Made by a program: the position numbers and the translations under genes
In this document: positions 6,534 to 14,107 of the stretch, one piece after another
Layout of the letters: every line of letters begins with the position of its first letter
Position numbering within the stretch: the first letter of the stretch is position 1
The notes under the pieces: model-generated
Seen by the model: the letters and a program-made list of their open reading frames with translations, nothing else
What the model was told of the DNA's origin: nothing
Databases searched by the model: none
NCBI GenBank assembly: GCA_002479415.1
Contig: DLMZ01000048.1
Coordinates: forward strand, 58,364 to 72,470
DNA from: Firmicutes bacterium UBA7523
GTDB taxonomy: Bacteria > Bacillota > Dethiobacteria > Dethiobacterales > Dethiobacteraceae
DNA: 14,107 nucleotides
Direction: 5' to 3'

Positions 6534-7946
6534 ATGAAAAAGAAAGTACTGAGAGAAATAAAAAAACATAATTTGTTTCCTTCTGGAGCAAAGATTCTTC
6601 TTGCTGTGTCCGGCGGTCCGGATTCTCTTTGCTTGTTGCATTTAATGAGCGAGATAGCTTCTGAATTAAATATCACTCTTCATATAGTTCATGTTAACCA
6701 TGGGCTACGGCCGGAATCAAAGATGGAAGCGCTCTTCGTAAAAAAGGAAGCTTGCAGGTTAAGGATTCCTGTTACTGTTTGCAGCGTTGATGTGGCGGCG
6801 TTGAAGCAAAAAGGACGGTTTTCAGCTCAGGATGCGGCGCGACGTGCCCGCTATGCCGTGATTCGAAAAACAGCGCGAAGAATCGGGGCATCATGTATTG
6901 CCACAGCTCATCATCGTGATGATCGGGCAGAAACTCTACTATTGCGAATTTTGCATGGGGGCGGGCTCGACGGGTTGGCCGGCATTTCCAGAGAACGAGA
7001 AATTAGCGCCGGACTCATGCTCGTCCGTCCTTTCTTTAATATTTCCCGTAAAGATATTGAGCAGTATTGCCGTATGCATAAATTGCGCCCTGTCATGGAT
7101 TCTTCCAATGAGGAGTACGACCATTACTTGCGCAATCGTGTTCGTTTGCGGCTCCTTCCTTTTTTAGAAAAGGAATTTGGTTGCCATATTCGTTTGTCCC
7201 TTGTAAAAAGTGCTGATTTATTATTGATGGACAGAAATCTTCTTTACAGTTTTGTCGAGAATATTTACTGCGATGTGGTAAGCAGTATGGATAACGGCGG
7301 AGTAAAGATTGATTTAAATAAATTAATGTGTTTTTCTTCGGCCTTGCAGCTTCGCTTGCTGCGCATGGCCATGTGGTCTTCCGGCATTGAGCGAGCGTCT
7401 GTCACTCATTCACGGCAGCTTTTGGCTTTAGCAAACAATTCGTCTCCGTCTGCTCGCATATTTTTACCGGGCGGCATTAAGGCTGTTAGGCGCTATGCAG
7501 AGCTTATGCTTGAAAGATCAGACTGTGTCTTGCCGCCGGCACCTTATGACGGCATTGAGTTGATTGTTCCGGGGCGTACTGTATTGCCTGACGGCATGGT
7601 TATCGTTGCCGCTGTAATTTCTGCCAGTAAAGCTTCTTTGCCGTTGACGGATAGAAATGAGGCGTATTTTGATTGGGCCTTGCTGGAGAAGCCATTGATA
7701 GTTAGGACGCGTCAACCGGGTGATAGAATGGAGCCTCTAGGCTGCGGAGGCACCCGAAAAATAAAAGATATTCTGATAGACAGGAAGGTGCCTCTGGACC
7801 GAAGGGGCAGTATTCCTCTTGTGCTAAGCGGAGATGCTGTGGTTTGGCTGGGCGGCGTGGAGATTTCCCATCCCTTTAGGGTTACGTCTGAGACGAAAGA
7901 GATTCTTCACCTAAGATTAAATTTATGCAGAGAAGAGGATTTATAA
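6534..7946 (+). CDS. tilS: tRNA(Ile)-lysidine synthetase TilS
   Basis: TilS uses ATP to attach lysine to cytidine 34 of tRNA-Ile(CAU), changing both codon reading (AUA) and charging; it is essential in most bacteria. The 470-residue protein has the PP-loop signature SGGPDS at 26-31, the following HVNHGLRPES, the ATAHHRDDRAET segment and DSSNEEYDHYLRNRVR, all in the N-terminal N-type ATP pyrophosphatase domain (1-about 220). The C-terminal tRNA-binding domain is seen in RTRQPGDRMEPLG and KIKDILIDRKVPLDRR. The length matches the Bacillus enzyme (about 472). I start it at ATG 6534, with GGAG at 6522-6525; the frame extends upstream to 6474 without a ribosome site. hpt begins 4 bases after the stop. 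The tilS-hpt pair is standard in Firmicutes. Confidence 0.96.
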   Translation: MKKKVLREIKKHNLFPSGAKILLAVSGGPDSLCLLHLMSEIASELNITLHIVHVNHGLRPESKMEALFVKKEACRLRIPVTVCSVDVAALKQKGRFSAQDAARRARYAVIRKTARRIGASCIATAHHRDDRAETLLLRILHGGGLDGLAGISREREISAGLMLVRPFFNISRKDIEQYCRMHKLRPVMDSSNEEYDHYLRNRVRLRLLPFLEKEFGCHIRLSLVKSADLLLMDRNLLYSFVENIYCDVVSSMDNGGVKIDLNKLMCFSSALQLRLLRMAMWSSGIERASVTHSRQLLALANNSSPSARIFLPGGIKAVRRYAELMLERSDCVLPPAPYDGIELIVPGRTVLPDGMVIVAAVISASKASLPLTDRNEAYFDWALLEKPLIVRTRQPGDRMEPLGCGGTRKIKDILIDRKVPLDRRGSIPLVLSGDAVVWLGGVEISHPFRVTSETKEILHLRLNLCREEDL

Positions 7947-7950
7947 AGCG

Positions 7951-8478
7951 ATGACGGGAAAAAGCGTAAAAGCAGTTTTGCTTGATCAAGCAACTATAGA
8001 GAAAAGGATTGCCGAATTAGGCTGCCAGATTAGTAGCGATTATAGAAATGAAGAGCTCTTGTTAATATGTGTTCTTAAAGGCGCAGTAGTCTTTCTCTCC
8101 GATTTGATGCGCAACTTGAAGATTTCTGCTGGAATAGATTTTATGGCGGTCTCATCCTACGGCGCGTCGACCAGTTCTTCGGGGGTTGTAAAAATATTGA
8201 AAGACTTGGATTGCAGTATAGAAAATAAGCATTGCCTTATCGTTGAGGATATTATTGACACAGGTTTGACCTTAAAGTATTTAAGGGAGATTTTGCTTTC
8301 ACGGCAGCCCGCGTCGCTAAAAGTTGTTGCCTTGCTTGACAAGCCGGAGAGGCGCAAAACAGATATTCAGCCTGATTACCGGGGCTTCTCAATTCCCGAT
8401 GAGTTTGTGGTAGGCTATGGACTGGATTTTAACGAACAATACCGCTGCCTGCGGGAAATTTGTGTGCTGGGGGACTAA
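7951..8478 (+). CDS. hpt: Hypoxanthine-guanine phosphoribosyltransferase
   Basis: The enzyme salvages hypoxanthine and guanine with PRPP to give IMP and GMP. The 175-residue protein is of usual bacterial length (about 180). It shows the family's VLKGAVVFLSDLMR (41-54), the mobile-loop region DFMAVSSYGASTSSSG (63-78), the PRPP-binding motif LIVEDIIDTGLT (96-107, acidic pair Glu99-Asp100) and the purine-side segment DFNEQYRCLREI. It lies 4 bases behind tilS and must share its transcript; AAGAGGA at 7933-7939 inside the tilS end serves as ribosome site, 11 bases from the ATG. In most Firmicutes ftsH is the next gene. Here five other genes come between, starting with a universal stress protein 34 bases downstream. 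Confidence 0.95.
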   Translation: MTGKSVKAVLLDQATIEKRIAELGCQISSDYRNEELLLICVLKGAVVFLSDLMRNLKISAGIDFMAVSSYGASTSSSGVVKILKDLDCSIENKHCLIVEDIIDTGLTLKYLREILLSRQPASLKVVALLDKPERRKTDIQPDYRGFSIPDEFVVGYGLDFNEQYRCLREICVLGD

Positions 8479-8512
8479 ATAGCAGAAAAGTTCTTAGAGA
8501 GGAGCGCTTATA

Positions 8513-9352
8513 ATGCTCAAGAAAATGTTATTGGCTACTGATTTTTCGCCAAGCGCGGAGCAGCTATGGAACAGCCTAGATGAGCTGAAGGGGCTGGGTA
8601 TGGAGGAAGTAATAATTGCACATATTCCCCCTTTGATGTCAAGTGAGCGCTCCCGAGACCAGGCGCAGAAAGCGTTGGAGGCCAAGAAAGTTCGCCTGCA
8701 GTCCCTGGGAGTAGAAGCCAAGGCTTTAGTCCGTGCCGGCTTCCCTGCTCATGAGATAAATGAGATTTCTGTGGAAGAAAATGTGGATTTAGTTTTAATA
8801 GGTGCAAAAGGGGAAAGCCGGATTCGTGATCTATTTCTTGGCAGTACAGTTTGGGATCTGCTTCGTATGAGCAAAACTCCTGTCCTTATTGATAAAGTTG
8901 TAATTGACAATAACAAGGCTGTTGCGTATCCCTTGAGAAAATTTAGCCGTGTGCTTTTGCCCATAGATTTTTCTCAGGATTCTCTCCGAGTTTGCAGCTT
9001 CTTTATTAATAAGCTGGCAGTTATTGTTGATGAAGCTGTGCTTGTTCATGTTATTGATAAAGGGCAGGCAAAAGAAGAATCTGCTGAACAGGAGAGGGAA
9101 GCTTTTGACCTACTGGCTGCGTTGTGCCAAAATATTAATGATGTTGGGGTTAAAGCAAAAGTACGTGTTCGTGTCGGTATTCCTGCAGCCCAAATTATCA
9201 AAACTGCTGAAGAAGAAGAAGCTTCGTTAGTTATAATGGCTGCTCGTGGAGCGGGAAATATCCAAGAGCTGCTGATTGGCAGTACCGCTGAAAATGTTAT
9301 TAGGCGATTTGGTGGACCTGTCCTCATCTTTCCGGCCGACGGGAGGAAGTAG
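8513..9352 (+). CDS. Tandem universal stress protein (two UspA domains)
   Basis: The 279-residue cytoplasmic protein has two UspA domains in a row, about 1-128 and 143-275. Each starts with the beta-strand plus DFS motif (MLLATDFSPSA; VLLPIDFSQDS). Domain 1 has a full ATP-binding signature G-x2-G-x9-G-S: Gly97, Gly100, Gly110, Ser111. Domain 2 has Ala243 in place of the first glycine, with Gly246, Gly256 and Ser257 kept, so its nucleotide binding may be altered. Tandem UspA proteins act as ATP- or AMP-binding stress or energy-state proteins; the partner is unknown. The start is well defined by GAGAGGAG (8497-8504), 8 bases before the ATG. With a 34-base gap after hpt and no terminator between, it is probably read from the tilS-hpt transcript. 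It is not a regular member of this cluster. Confidence 0.9.
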   Translation: MLKKMLLATDFSPSAEQLWNSLDELKGLGMEEVIIAHIPPLMSSERSRDQAQKALEAKKVRLQSLGVEAKALVRAGFPAHEINEISVEENVDLVLIGAKGESRIRDLFLGSTVWDLLRMSKTPVLIDKVVIDNNKAVAYPLRKFSRVLLPIDFSQDSLRVCSFFINKLAVIVDEAVLVHVIDKGQAKEESAEQEREAFDLLAALCQNINDVGVKAKVRVRVGIPAAQIIKTAEEEEASLVIMAARGAGNIQELLIGSTAENVIRRFGGPVLIFPADGRK

Positions 9353-9492
9353 ACGAAGAATAAATGTTTTGTGCTTCTTGCAGGATATTTGTTTAAATAC
9401 GGAGAATCATAAAAGATTACGCCGATATGCCTTTAACGCTTAGATGTGGCTTACACTCAAAGCTAGGGATTCAAGACAAAAGGAGTGGCAGC

Positions 9493-10113
9493 GTGAACTC
9501 AAATAAAATGGCCGCTATCATTTTAGCGGGCGGCAGGAGCTCTCGTATGGGGGAGAATAAGATGTTGCTGCCCCTTGGTGACAGTACCATAGTTGGGAAG
9601 TTAGTCTCTGCGCTGCAGAATCTTTTTGCTGAAATTATTGTTGTAACCGACCACCCTGAGGCATATCAGTCCTTGCCTGTTCGTGTTGCGGAAGATCAGG
9701 TTTCTTGTTCTTCCCGTAATTCCTTGACAGGTATCCACGGCGGTCTTAGTGTTTCAAGCTATGAGTACAATCTTGTGCTGGCCGGGGACATGCCCTTTGT
9801 TGAGCGGGCTGTATTGCGTCGTCTTTGTTCGTCGTGTGAAGGACATGATGTTACTGTTCCCCATGGAGAAGGTTTTTTTCAGCCTCTTTGCGCGGTTTAC
9901 AGGAAAAGCTGCTTACCCGGCATTGAGCGCCGTCTTAAGAATGGTCAATATAAAATTTTAGACTTTTTCTCTGAAATTAAAGTTCAGTATGTAGATTTTG
10001 AAGAATTAAAAAGGCTGGACAAGAATTTACTTTCGTTCTTTAATGTTAATACACCTGAAGAATACAAGCGGGCATGTGAAATCTTTGCAGCAAAAATTGT
10101 TGGGGGATGGTAA
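9493..10113 (+). CDS. mobA: Molybdenum cofactor guanylyltransferase MobA
   Basis: MobA transfers GMP from GTP to molybdopterin-bound molybdenum, giving the MGD cofactor used by DMSO-reductase-type enzymes such as formate dehydrogenases and nitrate reductases. The 206-residue protein is a Rossmann-like nucleotidyltransferase with the signature LAGGRSSRMGENK at 11-23, the metal-binding LVLAGDMPFV, and FFQPLCAVYRKSC typical of MobA. The start is GTG at 9493: AGGAG at 9481-9485 is 7 bases upstream and the protein then begins just before the conserved MAAIILAGG. The frame is open to an ATG at 9427 that has no ribosome site. The 140 bases between the usp stop and this start contain only short AT-rich hairpins and no promoter I can defend. 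mobB follows 3 bases after the stop. Confidence 0.9.
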   Translation: MNSNKMAAIILAGGRSSRMGENKMLLPLGDSTIVGKLVSALQNLFAEIIVVTDHPEAYQSLPVRVAEDQVSCSSRNSLTGIHGGLSVSSYEYNLVLAGDMPFVERAVLRRLCSSCEGHDVTVPHGEGFFQPLCAVYRKSCLPGIERRLKNGQYKILDFFSEIKVQYVDFEELKRLDKNLLSFFNVNTPEEYKRACEIFAAKIVGGW

Positions 10114-10116
10114 ACC

Positions 10117-10620
10117 TTGAGGCCGCCAGTTGTGTCTGTAGTGGGAAGATCAAATAGTGGGAAAACAGTTTTGATTTGCGGCTTGTTGCCGGAATTAAAA
10201 AAGCGCGGCTATTGCGTGGCGACTATCAAGCATGACGTCCATGGCTTTGATATTGATAAGCCCGGCAAAGATACTTGGAAGCATTCCCAGGCCGGTGCAG
10301 ATATTGTTGTAATTTCATCTCCAGAGAAGATGGCAATGATAGAGAAAGTTAATGCAGAGCTAACTCTGGACCAGATTATTGATAGGATTGATGGTGTGGA
10401 CTTAATTCTTGTGGAGGGATATAAAAAAAACAATAAGCCAAAAATTGAGATTTTTCGCTCATCCATTCACGAGAGCCCCCTTTCCGTAGTGAACGATGAT
10501 CTGCTGGCTTTTGTGAGCGATATAGATCCGGGCTTAGGGGTTCCTGTTTTTTCTCCTAATGACTATTCAGGTTTGACTGATTTGATTGTTGAACACTTTT
10601 TAGATAAAATATGCGATTAA
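10117..10620 (+). CDS. mobB: Molybdopterin-guanine dinucleotide biosynthesis adaptor MobB
   Basis: MobB is a small P-loop GTP-binding protein that helps MobA make MGD, probably by supplying GTP or as a scaffold. The 167-residue protein has the opening PVVSVVGRSNSGKT with the Walker A motif at 10-17, ATIKHDVHGFDIDKPGKDTW (the family's conserved KHD-H region), and DLILVEGYKK. The start must be TTG at 10117: it places the P-loop at the usual distance, GGGGGA at 10102-10107 lies 9 bases before it, and no ATG occurs in frame nearby. It starts 3 bases after mobA, so the two are translationally close. moaA follows 18 bases downstream. Confidence 0.9.
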   Translation: MRPPVVSVVGRSNSGKTVLICGLLPELKKRGYCVATIKHDVHGFDIDKPGKDTWKHSQAGADIVVISSPEKMAMIEKVNAELTLDQIIDRIDGVDLILVEGYKKNNKPKIEIFRSSIHESPLSVVNDDLLAFVSDIDPGLGVPVFSPNDYSGLTDLIVEHFLDKICD

Positions 10621-10638
10621 GTACTGGAGGAGAAAAAT

Positions 10639-11625
10639 ATGTCAGAATTTTTCGACTCTTATGGCAGGAGGGTTGAGTATCTGCGTGTATCAGTAGTTGA
10701 CAATTGCAACATGAGTTGTTTTTACTGCCGTCCCGGAGATTTATGCAAGCCTAGCAATGTACGGACACAGCTTAATCGCAAGCATATTGTTCGCGCTGTT
10801 TCCGCAGCTGTGGAAGCTGGTATCCGCAAAGTGCGCCTAACAGGAGGAGAGCCTCTGGTTCGCAAAGATATTGTAGAGCTGGTCGGGGAGATTTCTAGAA
10901 TACCCGGGATTGAGGACCTTAGCTTGACAACAAACGGCTCTTTGCTGGCAGGATTGGCAAAGCCATTGGCTGAGGCCGGTTTAAATCGGGTAAATATTTC
11001 TCTGGACTCCTTAGACCGTGATAATTTTAACTATATTACTCAGGGCGGGCAGCTTGAGGCCACTTTAGACGGAATAAATGCGGCTGCTGCTTCCGGGCTT
11101 ACTCCGATTAAAATTAATGTGGTGGTTATGAAAGGCATTAATGACCACGAAGTAGTAAGTTTTGCACGGATGACCATGGATCAGGATATCCATATTCGTT
11201 TTATAGAGTATATGCCTATGAGGAACCAGGATGAGTCTTGGCGGAAGCATTATCTGCCATCTGCGACAATTATGGCTTTATGTGAAGAGATTGCGCCGCT
11301 TATATCTTTGCCTGAGGAAGATTTGCGAGGTCCGGCTCGCAATTTCTGTTTTGCTGGGGCGGCAGGAAAGCTTGGCTTTATCACGCCGGTAAGCAGACAC
11401 TTTTGTGCGGAGTGTAACCGATTGCGCCTCACAAGTGATGGTAAGCTTAAGCCGTGCTTATTTGCTCCGCAGGAAGTGGATTTAATGCCGGCTTTGCTTG
11501 CCGGCCGCGATTTGGCAGCGCTTTATAAAGAAGCGGCAAAGCAAAAACCGGAGCACTCAAATGTAAGCCCGGCAGCGCAGAGTTCATTGCTCGGTCCGCG
11601 TGGTATGAGTGAGATTGGCGGGTAG
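10639..11625 (+). CDS. moaA: GTP 3',8-cyclase MoaA, radical SAM
   Basis: MoaA makes 3',8-cyclo-GTP, the first step of molybdenum cofactor synthesis, which MoaC then converts to cPMP. The 328-residue protein has the N-terminal radical SAM cluster motif Cys23-x3-Cys27-x2-Cys30 (CNMSCFYC), the SAM-binding LTGGEPL, and a C-terminal second Fe-S cluster with Cys256-x2-Cys259-x13-Cys273. It ends in the Gly-Gly tail (MSEIGG) that is needed for catalysis in this family and separates it from other radical SAM proteins. Length is normal (about 330). The start is clear, with TGGAGGAG ending 7 bases before the ATG at 10639. It sits between mobB and the MOSC gene with gaps of 18 and 17 bases, so one operon. 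No moaC is present in the window. Confidence 0.96.
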   Translation: MSEFFDSYGRRVEYLRVSVVDNCNMSCFYCRPGDLCKPSNVRTQLNRKHIVRAVSAAVEAGIRKVRLTGGEPLVRKDIVELVGEISRIPGIEDLSLTTNGSLLAGLAKPLAEAGLNRVNISLDSLDRDNFNYITQGGQLEATLDGINAAAASGLTPIKINVVVMKGINDHEVVSFARMTMDQDIHIRFIEYMPMRNQDESWRKHYLPSATIMALCEEIAPLISLPEEDLRGPARNFCFAGAAGKLGFITPVSRHFCAECNRLRLTSDGKLKPCLFAPQEVDLMPALLAGRDLAALYKEAAKQKPEHSNVSPAAQSSLLGPRGMSEIGG

Positions 11626-11642
11626 CTATAAGGAGGGATGAT

Positions 11643-12080
11643 ATGGCACGGCTAGTTGCTGTTTCAATCAGTGAAAAAAAAGGAATGAGAAAGACAAATG
11701 TTGATGAAGTAGTTCTGGAGGCTGACAGCGGTATTAAGGGAGATGCGCATGCCGGCCCTTGGCATCGGCAAGTTAGCTTGCTCGCTCAAGAAAGCATAGA
11801 AAAAATGAGGAGTATGGGGCTGGATGTTAAGGCAGGCGATTTCGCTGAGAACTTAACAACAGAAGGGATCGATTTAGTTTCCTTGCCTATTGGTACAAAA
11901 ATGCGTCTTGGTGAGTCGGTTATGGTGGAGGTAACCCAGATCGGGAAGGTTTGCCATGAGCGCTGTGCTATTTACTATCAGGCCGGTGATTGTGTGATGC
12001 CCAAAGAAGGTATTTTTGTTCGTGTGCTAACTGGAGGGCGGTTAGTACCGGGAGATACAATATCGGTGCTTGAATACTAG
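11643..12080 (+). CDS. MOSC domain protein
   Basis: The 145-residue protein is a stand-alone MOSC (molybdenum cofactor sulfurase C-terminal) domain. Typical features are IKGDAHAG (31-38), QVSLLAQESI (43-52), GDFAENLTTEGIDL (65-78), LPIGTKMRLGE and the cysteine-bearing C-terminal part with Cys104, Cys108 and Cys117, followed by KEGIFVRVLTGG. MOSC domains are thought to bind or handle sulfur or the molybdenum cofactor; in anaerobes short forms like this occur beside moaA, mogA or moaC. The substrate is not known. The ribosome site AGGAGG at 11631-11636 is strong and 6 bases from the ATG at 11643. It is the last gene of the mobA-mobB-moaA run. No clear terminator follows; the next element is the ftsH promoter. 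Confidence 0.88.
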   Translation: MARLVAVSISEKKGMRKTNVDEVVLEADSGIKGDAHAGPWHRQVSLLAQESIEKMRSMGLDVKAGDFAENLTTEGIDLVSLPIGTKMRLGESVMVEVTQIGKVCHERCAIYYQAGDCVMPKEGIFVRVLTGGRLVPGDTISVLEY

Positions 12081-12125
12081 AAAAAAAGCTCCGCGGGAAT
12101 GCCTGGCATCAGTAAATCCTAGGGG

Positions 12126-12154
12126 TTGTTAGCTGGAAAAGAATATGCTACAAT
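12126..12154 (+). promoter_or_regulatory. Extended -10 sigma-A promoter for ftsH
   Basis: TTGTTA at 12126-12131 and TACAAT at 12149-12154 are 17 bp apart, and TGC directly before the -10 (12146-12148) makes an extended -10 element. Transcription would start near 12161, giving a leader of about 38 nt with AGGGGAGG at 12184-12191. This lets ftsH be read apart from the molybdenum-cofactor genes. Confidence 0.75.
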
Positions 12155-12198
12155 TGGATAATGAGACTCTTGAGCCTTTTTAGAGGGGAGGCAACAAT

Positions 12199-14107
12199 TT
12201 GAATAAATTTATTAGGCAGGCAACTTTCTATCTGTTTATCCTATTAATAGCAGTACTTGCTATTCAATTCCTCGACAAACAGCCTGAGGCGGTTAAGGAT
12301 TTATCTTATACTAGGTTTATTGAGCTGGTGGAATCAGGTCAAGTTGACAACGTTTTAATTGTTGGTCGGGAAATTAGCGGTGAATTGAAGGATGGAAGCA
12401 AGTTCACAGTGTTCAACGTGGAGGGTGACCAGATAGTAACAAGACTGGAAGCCAATAACGTGGAATTTCAGGGGGATGCTCCGCCTGAACCTCAATGGTG
12501 GGCAAGTTTGCTTACGTTTATAGTTCCTTTTATTTTGTTGATGGTGATTTTTTTCTTTTTTATGCAGCAAAGCCAGGGCGGTGGCAATCGGGTAATGAAT
12601 TTTGGCAAGTCCCGAGCCAGGCTGCATGATGGATCACGGAAGAAAGTAACCTTTGTAGATGTGGCCGGCGCGGACGAGGAAAAAGCCGAATTAGTGGAAA
12701 TTGTGGAATTTCTTAAGGAGCCGCGCAAGTTTATTGAGCTAGGCGCGCGGATTCCAAAGGGAGTATTGCTTGTAGGTCCTCCTGGTACTGGGAAAACATT
12801 GCTTGCACGGGCTGTGGCAGGAGAAGCCGGTGTCCCGTTCTTTAGTATTTCCGGGTCAGATTTTGTAGAAATGTTTGTGGGCGTGGGCGCTTCCCGTGTT
12901 CGTGATTTATTCGATAATGCTAAAAAAAGTGCTCCCTGCATTGTTTTTATTGATGAAATCGATGCAGTTGGACGTCAGCGCGGTGCCGGCCTCGGCGGAG
13001 GCCATGACGAGCGGGAGCAAACCTTGAATCAGCTCTTGGTGGAAATGGATGGCTTTGACGCTCATGAAGGTATTATAATTGTAGCCGCAACTAACCGTCC
13101 AGACATTCTAGACCCTGCGCTTCTTCGTCCAGGTCGTTTCGATCGGCAGGTTACCGTTGGTTTCCCTGATGTTAAGGGTCGTGAGCAAATACTGCAAGTC
13201 CATTCTAAAGGAAAGCCTTTGGCGCCCGGTGTTGACTTAAGCGTTGTTGCTCGTCGTACTCCAGGATTTAGTGGTGCGGACTTAGAGAATGTGATTAACG
13301 AGGCGGCGCTCTTAGCCGGAAGAACCAATAAAAAGCAAGTGGACATGGGCGAGTTGGAAGAAGCAATCGACCGTGTTATTGGAGGAACGGAAAAGAAAAG
13401 CCGTGTAATAAGTGAGTTTGAGAAGAAAATCGTAGCTTTCCATGAAGCAGGCCATGCGTTAGTCGGCTATCTCTTGCCGCATACGGATCCTGTCCATAAA
13501 GTATCTATTATTCCCCGCGGCCGTTCCGGAGGATATACGCTAATGCTGCCTGAGCAGGATCGTTACTATATGACTAAGTCTGAGCTTAAAGCGAGGGTAA
13601 CCGTATTGCTTGGCGGACGAGTGGCTGAGAAGATAGCTTTAGATGATATATCAACCGGCGCTCAGAACGACTTGGAGAGAGCCACAGCCATTGTGCGGCA
13701 GATGATTATGGAATATGGCATGAGTGACCAGCTTGGCCCTATTACTCTGGGGAAAAAGCAGTACGAACAGGTTTTTCTGGGACGTGACCTGACTAGAGAC
13801 CGGGATTTTTCCGAAGAAATCGCCAGGGCGATTGATTTCGAGATTCGCACCACAATAGATGATTCTTATAAACAGGCTGAAGAAATTATTAGAGAAAACA
13901 GGGATAAGCTTGATTTATTGGCTAATGCGTTAATTGAGCAAGAAACCCTGGATTCAGACGAGATTGCAGCCCTTATGGAAGGAAAATCTCTGGATAGTCT
14001 TAGTAAAGATAAGCCTGGGGATTCAAAAGAGCAGAAGTCAAAGGATGTTTCTACCGACAACAAAGATTCTCAGATAAAGAACGATGGCGTTCAAGTAACG
14101 ATTAATG
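12199..14107 (+). CDS. ftsH: ATP-dependent zinc metalloprotease FtsH (3' end beyond window)
   Basis: FtsH is a hexameric membrane AAA+ protease that degrades misfolded membrane proteins and chosen regulators; in Bacillus it also controls sporulation and removes SpoIIE. 636 codons are visible, with no stop before the window ends; the polar Lys/Asp/Ser-rich tail (after about 595) suggests the end is near. Features: membrane helix 1 (8-24), an extracytoplasmic domain (25-99), membrane helix 2 (101-122), Walker A GPPGTGKT (193-200), Walker B FIDEID with Asp252-Glu253, the second region of homology PDILDPALLRPGRFDRQ, the zinc site HEAGH (415-419) and the third ligand Asp491. The start is TTG at 12199: AGGGGAGG is 7 bases upstream and the product MNKFIRQATFYLFI resembles other FtsH starts. 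It has its own promoter. Confidence 0.96.
   Translation, partial: MNKFIRQATFYLFILLIAVLAIQFLDKQPEAVKDLSYTRFIELVESGQVDNVLIVGREISGELKDGSKFTVFNVEGDQIVTRLEANNVEFQGDAPPEPQWWASLLTFIVPFILLMVIFFFFMQQSQGGGNRVMNFGKSRARLHDGSRKKVTFVDVAGADEEKAELVEIVEFLKEPRKFIELGARIPKGVLLVGPPGTGKTLLARAVAGEAGVPFFSISGSDFVEMFVGVGASRVRDLFDNAKKSAPCIVFIDEIDAVGRQRGAGLGGGHDEREQTLNQLLVEMDGFDAHEGIIIVAATNRPDILDPALLRPGRFDRQVTVGFPDVKGREQILQVHSKGKPLAPGVDLSVVARRTPGFSGADLENVINEAALLAGRTNKKQVDMGELEEAIDRVIGGTEKKSRVISEFEKKIVAFHEAGHALVGYLLPHTDPVHKVSIIPRGRSGGYTLMLPEQDRYYMTKSELKARVTVLLGGRVAEKIALDDISTGAQNDLERATAIVRQMIMEYGMSDQLGPITLGKKQYEQVFLGRDLTRDRDFSEEIARAIDFEIRTTIDDSYKQAEEIIRENRDKLDLLANALIEQETLDSDEIAALMEGKSLDSLSKDKPGDSKEQKSKDVSTDNKDSQIKNDGVQVTIN

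Noticed and set aside
9353..9492. Molybdenum-cofactor riboswitch before mobA
   Set aside because: The 140-base gap would be long enough, but I see only short AT-rich hairpins and not the conserved core of that RNA. A covariance model search would decide.
12099..12109. Hairpin ATGCC-T-GGCAT as terminator of the MOSC gene
   Set aside because: The stem has only 5 bp with a 1-base loop that cannot form, and no T-run follows.
12355..14063. Several minus-strand open frames opposite ftsH
   Set aside because: They mirror the well-conserved ftsH coding frame and have low-complexity, Ser/Pro/Arg-rich translations typical of antisense shadows.

Overview
The window reads as ordinary chromosome of an anaerobic, endospore-forming Clostridia-type Firmicute (by eye a mid-40s % GC genome). 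The evidence is the conserved division/sporulation/tRNA cluster divIC (only the last codons) - yabR - ppx/gppA-like - spoIIE - tilS - hpt - ftsH, strong purine-rich ribosome binding sites, sigma-A style promoters and a perfect Spo0A box in front of spoIIE. I cannot name the genus. Nearly all genes are on the + strand; one small transporter gene is on the - strand.

Layout. 1-49: tail of a DivIC/FtsB-type septum protein. 149-538: S1-domain RNA-binding protein with its own clear promoter. 682-1572: short exopolyphosphatase/GppA-type phosphatase. 1564-2004 (-): half-size DMT transporter of the YdcZ type, overlapping the end of ppx tail to tail. 2128-4103: a variant feoB followed by feoA, preceded by a strong nested hairpin. 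4209-6371: spoIIE, ended by a hairpin terminator. 6534-8478: tilS and hpt. 8513-9352: tandem universal stress protein. 9493-12080: molybdenum-cofactor block mobA - mobB - moaA - MOSC-domain gene. 12199 to the window end: ftsH, nearly complete, with its own extended -10 promoter.

How the genes work together. SpoIIE dephosphorylates SpoIIAA to switch on sigma-F after asymmetric division; DivIC belongs to the division machinery, and FtsH is known in Bacillus to degrade SpoIIE in the wrong compartment. TilS and Hpt are the usual neighbours of FtsH in Firmicutes. Two accessory blocks interrupt this conserved order: an iron(II) uptake block (feoB-feoA, with the divergent transporter) between ppx and spoIIE, and a molybdenum-cofactor block (plus the stress protein) between hpt and ftsH. 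The cofactor block covers the first step (MoaA) and the guanylylation step (MobA/MobB) but not the middle of the pathway, so the remaining genes must lie elsewhere.

I found no CRISPR array, tRNA, rRNA, insertion sequence or phage gene, and no gene-free stretch longer than about 165 bases. I see no wholly new system here. The most notable points are the insertion pattern, the unusual FeoB gate motifs, the hairpin leader of feoB, the tail-to-tail overlap without a terminator, and the Spo0A-type promoter of spoIIE directly behind feoA.
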